Shown: positions 1-6,130 of the stretch, in pieces | Position numbering within the stretch: the first letter of the stretch is position 1 | How the letters are laid out: the number at the start of each line of letters is the position of its first letter | Origin: an uncultured Clostridia bacterium | GTDB lineage: Bacteria; Bacillota; Clostridia; Christensenellales; CAG-138 | Reading direction: 5' to 3' | Length of the DNA: 50,885 nt | Assembly: GCA_944336475.1 (NCBI GenBank) | Contig: CALVLD010000015.1 | Location: 1 to 50,885, forward strand | The notes under the pieces: model-generated | What the model was told of the DNA's origin: nothing | The model's input: the letters and a program-made list of their open reading frames with translations, nothing else | Databases searched by the model: none | Program-made: the position numbers and the translations under genes

Positions 1-630
1 GGGGGAGGCGAGCCCACACCCGAGCCCACCGCTGAGCCCACACCCGAGCCCACTGCTGAGCCCACTGCTGAGCCCACGCCCGAGCCCTCCGACATGAACG
101 CTACGTTCACCATGGAGTCCGCTGAGGATGTTGCCGGTGGTTCAACTGTGACCCTTGACTTCACCGTTTCCGGCAGCTACGAGGCTCACACTCTGAATGC
201 TTGGCTGAACTATGACAGCAGCGTTCTGACCGTGACCGGCGTTGAGTTTGGCGATGTTCTTGCCGATGCACAGCTCAACCTTGGCGCTATGATCCTCGTC
301 GATTATGAGACGGTTCCCGGCTCCATCCGCATCGGTGCTACAATGCCCACCACTGGTATCACCATGGAGGGCACCATCCTCAGCGTTACCTTCCAGGTAC
401 CTGCAGAGTTCACTGAGGCTGAGGTCATCGAGGTTCTCGTCAACGAGTTCGGCTATTGCCCGGTTGGTGAGGTGTACGCAGAGCAGATCCCCGTAACTAC
501 TGTCAACGGTACGATCACTCCGAAGTCTGCCCTGCCTCCTATAACTGGTGCCGCAAGTCTCGTTGGTCTCGGCGTCTTGGCTATTGCAGCCGGCGCAGGC
601 GTTGTTCTCTTCCGCAAGAAGGAGGACTAA
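1..630 (+). CDS. Cohesin-domain surface protein, C-terminal part (5' end outside window)
   Basis: The reading frame is open from base 1 and stops at 628-630, so only the C-terminus is seen. It begins in a linker of EPTPEPTA-type repeats. A cohesin-like beta-sandwich of about 120 residues follows, with a VTLDFTVSG strand, the YEAHTL motif, a YDSSVLTV strand and EFGYCPVGE. The protein ends in a PPITG motif, a hydrophobic helix and an RKKED tail, which is a sortase-type or membrane anchor. The cohesin is clearly related to the one at 19404-20267, sharing YEAHTL and EFGYxPVGE. Cohesins bind dockerins, and dockerin proteins are encoded at 3649, 17510 and 41716. I infer a cell-surface scaffold or receptor. 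The domain call rests on pattern recognition. Confidence 0.75.
   Translation, partial: GGGEPTPEPTAEPTPEPTAEPTAEPTPEPSDMNATFTMESAEDVAGGSTVTLDFTVSGSYEAHTLNAWLNYDSSVLTVTGVEFGDVLADAQLNLGAMILVDYETVPGSIRIGATMPTTGITMEGTILSVTFQVPAEFTEAEVIEVLVNEFGYCPVGEVYAEQIPVTTVNGTITPKSALPPITGAASLVGLGVLAIAAGAGVVLFRKKED
10..90 (+). repeat. Tandem 24-bp repeat encoding EPTPEPTA linker
   Basis: Units of 24 bp encoding Glu-Pro-Thr-Pro-Glu-Pro-Thr-Ala start at 10 and 34, followed by shortened copies. This is a coding repeat for an extended, wall-spanning Pro/Thr linker and not a CRISPR or intergenic repeat. Confidence 0.85.
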
Positions 631-658
631 TCAAAGGTTAATTTAACCGATTAAGGTT

Positions 659-688
659 CGGGCCGTCCCATTAGGGGCGGCCCGTTTA
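659..688 (+). terminator. Rho-independent terminator after the cohesin gene
   Basis: The arms CGGGCCGTCCC and GGGGCGGCCCG pair with one G-T wobble around a short ATTA loop and are followed by a T-rich tract. It lies 28 bp past the stop codon. Confidence 0.85.
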
Positions 689-730
689 TCTAGCAAGCGC
701 AAAAAAGCATTTAGAATCTTAAGGAATTAG

Positions 731-758
731 TTGACATCACAGATAAATGTGATACAAT
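731..758 (+). promoter_or_regulatory. Sigma-A promoter of the MucBP gene
   Basis: TTGACA at 731-736, a 16-bp spacer and TACAAT at 753-758. Transcription would begin near 765, leaving a leader of about 125 nt before the ATG at 892. The leader has short self-complementary segments, such as ATGGG with CCCAT around 785-810, but I recognise no known riboswitch in it. Confidence 0.8.
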
Positions 759-891
759 ATAGATATGCTGGTGTACGCCGAAAGATGGGTTTCTGACCGC
801 CGCTCCCATTTGCAGGTTTTGCTGTGTTAAGCGACGCAATTGAGCCCGCATCGGTGCATGGCGATCCACAGGAAAGGAGAGGGATGATTTA

Positions 892-2139
892 ATGAGGAAA
901 ACCACAGCTCTTATCTGCGCTCTGCTGCTTACTGTTATGATGTTGCCACTTATGACGTTTGCAATGTCGGCAGAGCAAAAGGCTACCTACACACTGACGC
1001 TTAACTACATCTACCCTGACGGCACCGTTGCTGCCGAGCCCTATGTCGGCACGTATGAAGAGGGTGCGGAATACTCCGTAACTCCCCCGGCCATCGATGG
1101 GTACCTTCCGCCGTATTCGGTCTACACAGGCACAATGTCGGCAGAGGACACGACAATCGATGTGGTTTACAGCGCAACAAGCATCACCTATTATGGCGAG
1201 GAGGTCGATTTGACCAACGCAGCCGTTGGCGATGCTTTCTACTACACGGTCTCGGTAACCGAATTTGGCGGTATCTATTCCGGACACTGGCTGTCAGGGT
1301 ATGATGAGGACTTTATCGAGGTTTATGATCCGGATAATAACCAGGCCAACTTCAGCGTTACATGGAGCGGCGGTATCCAAAGTATCGTTCAGGCTCAGAT
1401 TGATGCCGATGCGCAGTGGAGTGATGTTCCCTACGTCCACTGTAATCCGCTCTATGTCGGTGGAAGCGGTCAGTTCCCATTTGGCAATGTTGGCGAAAGC
1501 TATGCTAACTTCGGTCTGGCCATCATGAGCCTTAGCTATGACGGCTTTCAGGCTGGTGGAGGGCTTGTTCGTCTCCGCTACAAGATCAAAGCGATCCCTG
1601 CGATGGAAGACTGCATGCAGGATGAAAAGGGCTACTATCTGCCGATGGATCTTTGGTGCATGGAATCCTCATACTACGCGCCTGAACAGCAGTATGATAC
1701 CAGTGATCACGATGTAACTCTCGTGGATGGAAAGCTCTACTTCTATGAGCTGCCGACTGCGCCTACTATCGAATCTCAAGGCGTTGAGCTGCGAAACAGG
1801 CCCACCGACGACAGCAGGGCGGATATCCGCTTCACATTCAAGGTGACATTCAATGATTCCTATGTTACCTACGGGGGTATTGATTATGGCCCCACGACGG
1901 AGTATTATCACATAGACAGCTTCTACACTGTACTAACCACAAGCAGTGCATCGGTAACTGTTCCCGGTAGGAATATCTACTCGATGGCGAATGACAGCTT
2001 CACATTCACCGCTGTCATCCGCAATATTACGGGTAACAATTTTGACTCCGAGATCACCGCCGTTGCGTACCTCAAGTATGGTGACAACTGCATCAATACC
2101 GAACCAGTTACTGCAAGCGTAAATAGTCTGCAGGGTTAA
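892..2139 (+). CDS. Secreted MucBP-domain surface protein
   Basis: The 415-aa protein has a signal peptide (residues 1 to about 25, TFAMSA end) and a MucBP-type domain at about 33-93, with YTLTLNYIYPDGT and GYLPPYS. A beta-rich region from about 100 (VGDAFYYTVSV, then YDEDFIEVYD) resembles a cohesin-fold sandwich, but this is tentative. The last third is unrecognised. There is no C-terminal membrane helix or sorting motif, so it is either released or held non-covalently. The start is fixed by AAAGGAGAGG about ten bases upstream. It has its own promoter, and a small ORF follows 40 bp downstream, probably on the same transcript. MucBP modules bind mucins or other glycans in known proteins. The ligand here is unknown. 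Confidence 0.75.
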   Translation: MRKTTALICALLLTVMMLPLMTFAMSAEQKATYTLTLNYIYPDGTVAAEPYVGTYEEGAEYSVTPPAIDGYLPPYSVYTGTMSAEDTTIDVVYSATSITYYGEEVDLTNAAVGDAFYYTVSVTEFGGIYSGHWLSGYDEDFIEVYDPDNNQANFSVTWSGGIQSIVQAQIDADAQWSDVPYVHCNPLYVGGSGQFPFGNVGESYANFGLAIMSLSYDGFQAGGGLVRLRYKIKAIPAMEDCMQDEKGYYLPMDLWCMESSYYAPEQQYDTSDHDVTLVDGKLYFYELPTAPTIESQGVELRNRPTDDSRADIRFTFKVTFNDSYVTYGGIDYGPTTEYYHIDSFYTVLTTSSASVTVPGRNIYSMANDSFTFTAVIRNITGNNFDSEITAVAYLKYGDNCINTEPVTASVNSLQG

Positions 2140-2179
2140 ACACAGAAACCGATTTTCACTGTACGAAAGGAGATGCGAT

Positions 2180-2305
2180 ATGAAAAAATATGTTGACCCG
2201 ACGATCGAAGTCACAAATTTTGAGGTTACGGATATAACCAACTTTGGCGGCGATAATGAGGTTTCCGCTGGCGTACTCTTCCCCGATTCTATCACCAACT
2301 GGTGA
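2180..2305 (+). CDS. 41-aa small protein of unknown function
   Basis: A short ORF starting MKKYVDPTIEV and ending SITNW, with a consensus AAAGGAG site 8 bp before its ATG. It lies 40 bp after the MucBP gene and is followed by a strong hairpin, so it is probably the second cistron of that transcript. It has no cysteine, no signal peptide and no membrane helix, and it is acidic. Short peptides of the form MKKYxxPxxEV are a recurring, mostly uncharacterised type in gut Clostridia as I recall. A modified-peptide precursor is conceivable, but no modification enzyme is nearby. The function is unknown. Confidence 0.6.
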   Translation: MKKYVDPTIEVTNFEVTDITNFGGDNEVSAGVLFPDSITNW

Positions 2306-2317
2306 TCAACGCACAAA

Positions 2318-2345
2318 CGAGGGACGGCGGTAACGCCGTCCCTCG
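2318..2345. terminator. Bidirectional terminator hairpin
   Basis: A perfect 12-bp stem, CGAGGGACGGCG with CGCCGTCCCTCG, and a 4-nt loop sit between the converging small ORF and aroQ. There is no strong T-run on either side, so termination strength is uncertain. Confidence 0.7.
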
Positions 2346-2364
2346 AGCTATGCGCTGCTCTGTA

Positions 2365-2790
2365 TCAGCTACCTATCAATCGCTCAGCAGCAATCCTGTA
2401 CCCATCGGTGCCTTGCCCCACAACTGAAGATATGCACACATCCGCAAGCACGTCAACAGCCCTAAAGCTCTCGCGGGAATAGACGTCGCTTATGTGGACA
2501 GATACAACGGGGATACCGCAGCAGGCAACGGCATCACGAAGTGCGTATGAGTAATGAGCAAGTGCGCCTGCATTGAGGATTATACCGTCAAATTTTCCCA
2601 TGGCGTCCTGTATTGCATCAATCAAAACACCCTCATGGTTGGATTGTATGTCGATAAGCTCACAACCGTAAGCATCACAAAACTCACGCAACTCAGACAC
2701 CACCTCCGGCAATGTCTTGTAGCCATATATATCCGGCTGACGCATGCCGGTTAGGTTGAGATTCGGCCCGTTCAGCAGCAGCAGCTTCAT
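2365..2790 (-). CDS. aroQ: 3-dehydroquinate dehydratase, type II
   Basis: This 141-aa enzyme, the normal size for type II dehydroquinases, converts 3-dehydroquinate to 3-dehydroshikimate in the shikimate pathway. Visible motifs are the N-terminal LLLNGPNLN, the flexible loop with Arg and Tyr (MRQPDIYG), QSNHEG, the catalytic His segment NAGALAHYS and VHISD. The family form of the fourth motif is NPGAYTHTS, so this copy is slightly divergent there. The start is supported by GAGGTGA ahead of the ATG. It is divergent from aroE, with 76 bp between the start codons, so the two may share control. The remaining pathway genes in the window are at 26490-29447. Confidence 0.93.
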   Translation of the reverse strand: MKLLLLNGPNLNLTGMRQPDIYGYKTLPEVVSELREFCDAYGCELIDIQSNHEGVLIDAIQDAMGKFDGIILNAGALAHYSYALRDAVACCGIPVVSVHISDVYSRESFRAVDVLADVCISSVVGQGTDGYRIAAERLIGS

Positions 2791-2830
2791 AAAATCACCT
2801 CAGACCATTATATCACGTTTGAGAGGATTG

Positions 2831-2839
2831 TGGTATAAT
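2831..2839 (+). promoter_or_regulatory. Extended -10 promoter of aroE
   Basis: TGGTATAAT is an extended -10 (TGn plus TATAAT) 28 bp before the aroE start. There is no good -35, which is usual for extended -10 promoters. Confidence 0.6.
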
Positions 2840-2866
2840 GATTTTAGCAATTACGGAGGTAAATAT

Positions 2867-3601
2867 ATGCGTCGCTTTGCCGTGATAGGGAGCCCGATAG
2901 CCCACAGTCTTTCCCCCGAGGTCTATGGGGGGATATTCTCTGAAAGGGGCATAGATGCCGAGTTTGACAGGATAGAGGTACTGCCCTGCGAGCTGCCGAG
3001 GGTTAGGGGACTGCTTTGTGGCTATGATGGCTTTGCCGTTACAATGCCGCACAAGCGAACCATAATTGAGTACATTGACGAGATCGACATATCGGCAGCG
3101 GCGTGCGGCGCCGTGAACATCGTTTCGGTCACACAAAATGTACTGCGTGGGTATAACACGGATGGCACGGGGCTTGCAGACGCACTGGCCGCTGCAGGGA
3201 TCGAGATGAATACGACCATAGCGATACTCGGCAGAGGAGGAGCTGCACAGGCTGCATTGTATGCGCTTAAGCAAGCCGGCGCCAAGGTCATGCAGTATGT
3301 GAGGAGTATCAGTGCACACGCAGGGGATGCGGAGCAACGGCTCTTCATAGACTCCGAGCTTACTCCCTGCGGCATATTTATAAACGCAACACCTCTGGGC
3401 ATGGCAGAGGGTGAACAATTTCAAGACTTTCACTTCCTTGATAAGATGCAGCCAAGGTTCGTGTTCGATATGGTCTACCGCAGAAACGGAGAAACGCCGC
3501 TTATAGACGAGGCGCAGAGGAGGGGCATACCGTGCAGCAGCGGCTATCCGATGCTCTACCATCAGGCGCTGCGTGCAGTCGATATCTGGTTTAGAAAATA
3601 G
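2867..3601 (+). CDS. aroE: Shikimate dehydrogenase
   Basis: This 244-aa enzyme reduces 3-dehydroshikimate to shikimate with NADPH. It shows the substrate-binding SPIAHSLSP, catalytic Lys in VTMPHK, AVNIV, YNTDGTG, the nucleotide loop ILGRGGAAQAAL, NATPLGM, and the C-terminal GYPMLYHQA. The length is a little below the usual 265-290. The ATG at 2867 is chosen because ACGGAGGT lies just upstream and the SDH fold begins there. The longer upstream extension in the same frame would run into the divergent aroQ region. The stop is TAG. Confidence 0.92.
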   Translation: MRRFAVIGSPIAHSLSPEVYGGIFSERGIDAEFDRIEVLPCELPRVRGLLCGYDGFAVTMPHKRTIIEYIDEIDISAAACGAVNIVSVTQNVLRGYNTDGTGLADALAAAGIEMNTTIAILGRGGAAQAALYALKQAGAKVMQYVRSISAHAGDAEQRLFIDSELTPCGIFINATPLGMAEGEQFQDFHFLDKMQPRFVFDMVYRRNGETPLIDEAQRRGIPCSSGYPMLYHQALRAVDIWFRK

Positions 3602-3604
3602 CGT

Positions 3605-3632
3605 GAAAAGGGCACCCCCGGAGGGGTGCCCT
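3605..3632 (-). terminator. Terminator between aroE and the dockerin-thioredoxin gene
   Basis: A perfect 10-bp stem, AGGGCACCCC with GGGGTGCCCT. On the minus strand it is followed by TTTT, so it should end the leftward 3649-4749 transcript. It may also act on aroE. Confidence 0.85.
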
Positions 3633-3648
3633 GCGTCTAAAATGCTCT

Positions 3649-4749
3649 TTATTCAAGCGCAGTGCGCAGGATCAGGAGAACGTCTGCAGAATCCACTACG
3701 CCATCACCATTGAAGTCGGCCTGAGCGAGCTGTTCGGGGGTGAGACTCTCACCACCTACGGCATAACGGAGGACTATCAGCGCATCGCCGGCGGTAAGCA
3801 CACCGTCGCCGTCGACATCGCCGTCGCCCCCTCCGGAGGCCTCATATATGGCGTAAATATTGGTGTGACCTGTGATGCAGCTATAATCGCCATCCCAACC
3901 AACGAATGTATACCCCACATGTGTGGGCGGTGTGGGTGGCGTCGCGGCGTTCTGATACTGGACATACTCGGTCTTGAGCACTGTCTCGCCGTCCATATCA
4001 TAGAACCTTACGCGATAGGTTCTCTTGTTGTAGAGGGCAGTGACAGTAAGATTCTCCGTAACGTACTGGTAATCATCGGTGTCCCAACCGGTGAAGTTGT
4101 AGCCCTCGTGCACGGGAGGCTCGGGGGGAACAGCTGCAGTGCCATAGGAAACGACCTGTGTGTCAAGAACCGTGCCGTCAAGACCATCCACGAAGGTCAC
4201 TTCCAGCTCGGTGTCTGCATTGAGCCAGAACTCGGCCTTCTGCTGGAGCACATCGTAAGTTGTGCCGCCGCCGATGAAGTCAACGATGGTGCCTTCATTA
4301 TTGCAGATGAAGGTCTGGGGAACATAGTTGTTCTGGGAATAGATGTCGTAAATAACAGAGTCCTGAATAACATTCAGATAGGTGTAGCCCTGAGACTGGA
4401 GATGATTCCAAGCCGCCGCATATGTGCCGTTGATCCATGTGGATACAGCGCCCATTACGAGGACGCCCTCAGACTCATAGTTGTCATGGAGTTGCTGGAA
4501 ATAGGGCATTTCGACAATGCAGGGACCACAGCCGGAGGACCAGATGTTGATAAAAATGACCTGGTAGTCGGCAAAATCATCAACGGTGATGACGGTGTCA
4601 CCGGGGTTGCCGCCTTCAGCGATCACGTTTGCCTCAAAGCCGGCAAAGGACTGACCGATGGGGTTGACATCCGCGGGTTCGACAGCTATGACGGGGAGGC
4701 AGAAAGCCGCCGCCATAACGGCAAGGAGAAGAGCAAAAAACTTCTTCAT
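3649..4749 (-). CDS. Secreted TlpA-type thioredoxin with two InlB repeats and a dockerin
   Basis: This 366-aa protein has a signal peptide (1 to about 22) and a TlpA/AhpC-fold thioredoxin domain at about 30-180 with C74-G-P-C77 and the cis-Pro segment NYVPQTF. Two InlB B-repeats follow at about 185-300, each ending in GYxFxGWD then an aromatic strand. A type I dockerin at about 308-366 has two calcium loops (DVDGDGVLTAGD and DFNGDGVVDSAD). The intact CXXC implies disulfide reductase or isomerase activity outside the cell. The dockerin implies docking on a cohesin, such as those at 1-630 or 19404-20267. A paralogue of equal length lies at 17510-18610. It is monocistronic, with its own promoter and terminator. 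Confidence 0.88.
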   Translation of the reverse strand: MKKFFALLLAVMAAAFCLPVIAVEPADVNPIGQSFAGFEANVIAEGGNPGDTVITVDDFADYQVIFINIWSSGCGPCIVEMPYFQQLHDNYESEGVLVMGAVSTWINGTYAAAWNHLQSQGYTYLNVIQDSVIYDIYSQNNYVPQTFICNNEGTIVDFIGGGTTYDVLQQKAEFWLNADTELEVTFVDGLDGTVLDTQVVSYGTAAVPPEPPVHEGYNFTGWDTDDYQYVTENLTVTALYNKRTYRVRFYDMDGETVLKTEYVQYQNAATPPTPPTHVGYTFVGWDGDYSCITGHTNIYAIYEASGGGDGDVDGDGVLTAGDALIVLRYAVGGESLTPEQLAQADFNGDGVVDSADVLLILRTALE

Positions 4750-4838
4750 GATTTTTTCTTCCTTTCTGATTTATTATCAGGGTGATGCGGCACATCACAC
4801 CCAAATTTATTAAAACCTGTCCGATATTCGTACGACCG

Positions 4839-4867
4839 ATTATATCACAATACCATCAAGGATGCAA
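4839..4867 (-). promoter_or_regulatory. Promoter of the dockerin-thioredoxin gene
   Basis: On the minus strand, TTGCAT (4867-4862), a 17-bp spacer and TATAAT (4844-4839). The leader of about 80 nt contains a GGTGATGCGGCACATCACACC-like hairpin around 4780-4801. Confidence 0.65.
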
Positions 4868-4869
4868 CC

Positions 4870-4907
4870 GTAAAAAGCATCGGCAAGCAAAAAGTGCTGC
4901 CGATGCT
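4870..4907 (-). terminator. Terminator of the nrdD-trxB operon
   Basis: The minus-strand stem AGCATCGGCA with TGCCGATGCT is a perfect 10-bp stem followed directly by TTTTTA. It lies 13 bp past the stop of the Cys-rich gene. Confidence 0.9.
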
Positions 4908-4919
4908 TCTCAAATTCGG

Positions 4920-5186
4920 TCATTTATTCATCAATTCAAGCAGCAACGGATACATTTTGATTATGTGATCGTATCCTGCAGGTGAGTGCGGTAACATGCA
5001 GTTCGAGCAGTCCTTTATCCCCCCGTCGGTAAATGTGAAATTACCTCCGCATTTATCACCAAGGGTGTAAAGCGGACAGTAGCAGAACAGGCAGTTAAAA
5101 TCCTCCGCCTGCTTTTCAGTGCATCTGTGGCAGGGGAAATACTCACACTCCGGGTTTCTAAAGAATCTGTAGCTGTTTTTTATCAT
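4920..5186 (-). CDS. Cysteine-rich small domain protein
   Basis: This 88-aa protein has ten cysteines in the order FFRNPECEYFPCHRC, FNCLFCYCPLY, KCGGNF and KDCSNCMLPH. It matches the family often labelled cysteine-rich small domain (CobX-like tail domain). The arrangement suggests zinc or Fe-S binding, and no catalytic role is established that I can name. It follows trxB by 11 bp and is the last gene of the nrdD-trxB operon, so a redox or metal-handling role linked to anaerobic nucleotide reduction is plausible. The Shine-Dalgarno sequence is weak, which fits translational coupling to trxB. Confidence 0.8.
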   Translation of the reverse strand: MIKNSYRFFRNPECEYFPCHRCTEKQAEDFNCLFCYCPLYTLGDKCGGNFTFTDGGIKDCSNCMLPHSPAGYDHIIKMYPLLLELMNK

Positions 5187-5197
5187 ATCGAGCCTGC

Positions 5198-6112
5198 TTA
5201 TCTGTGTAGATCAATGTACTCTGCAGCGGCAATGCCTGCAACCGCACCGTCGGCTGCGGCAGTGGTAAGCTGACGAACCGACTTTGTCCTGCAATCGCCT
5301 GCAACAAAAAGCCCTGCAGTATCCGTGCTGCATCGCTCATCAGCAATTATGAAGCCATGCTCGTCAAGCTGCGTGAGCTCTTCAAAAATACCGTTAACGG
5401 GCACATGCCCGAGGGCCACGAATATCCCATTTACGGGGAGATCGCACAGCCTCCCGTCACGCACGTTCCTCACGGTGAGGGTCTCAACACCGGTGCTGCC
5501 ATGAATGGCCACAGGTACGCTGTCCTTAACCTGCACGATGTTATTCAGAGCCGCCATTCGATCAACGACGGCGCTCTCCGCTCGATAGGAGCCCCTGCGG
5601 TGCACAAGGTAGACCGTGTTTGCTATACTCGCAAGATAAATTGCCTCGGTAAGCGCCGTGTTGCCCCCACCGATAACGGCAACGTCCTTGCCTCTGTAGA
5701 ATGCGCCGTCGCAAACCGCGCAGTAAGAGACGCCGCCGCTTTCAAATTTTGAAGCGCCGTCTATATCGAGCCGCCTATGCTTGAGCCCCGTGGCAATTAT
5801 TGCGGCTTTTGAGGTAAACTCGCCATACTCCGTCTTGACGGTAAAAGCATCATCGGATTTTGAAACGGAGGTAACGGCATCTATCTCAAACTCCACGCCC
5901 AGAGCGGTAGCCTGTGCAACCAGCCTGTCTGCAAGCTCAACACCGGATATTGTTGAAATAGACGGAAAATTCTCCACCTCGGGGGAGAGGGTTATCTGCC
6001 CCCCGAAGCTTTCCTTCTCTATAACAAGCGCCGTTTTACCTGCACGGCGCAGGTATATGGAGGCGGTGAGTCCCGCAATTCCTGCGCCGATGATTATTGC
6101 ATCATACTGCAT
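5198..6112 (-). CDS. trxB: Thioredoxin reductase (NAD(P)H-dependent flavoprotein)
   Basis: This 304-aa protein has an N-terminal FAD-binding GAGIAGL motif, a redox-active C131-A-V-C134 followed by DGAF, the NAD(P)H loop VIGGGNTA and the C-terminal FAD motif GLFVAGD. It is the typical length for low-molecular-weight TrxR. It starts 18 bp after nrdD in the same operon. I infer that it regenerates the reducing disulfide partner of NrdD, either a free thioredoxin or the fused glutaredoxin-like domain of NrdD itself. No trxA lies adjacent. Confidence 0.92.
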   Translation of the reverse strand: MQYDAIIIGAGIAGLTASIYLRRAGKTALVIEKESFGGQITLSPEVENFPSISTISGVELADRLVAQATALGVEFEIDAVTSVSKSDDAFTVKTEYGEFTSKAAIIATGLKHRRLDIDGASKFESGGVSYCAVCDGAFYRGKDVAVIGGGNTALTEAIYLASIANTVYLVHRRGSYRAESAVVDRMAALNNIVQVKDSVPVAIHGSTGVETLTVRNVRDGRLCDLPVNGIFVALGHVPVNGIFEELTQLDEHGFIIADERCSTDTAGLFVAGDCRTKSVRQLTTAAADGAVAGIAAAEYIDLHR

Positions 6113-6130
6113 ATGAGACTTCTCCGAATG

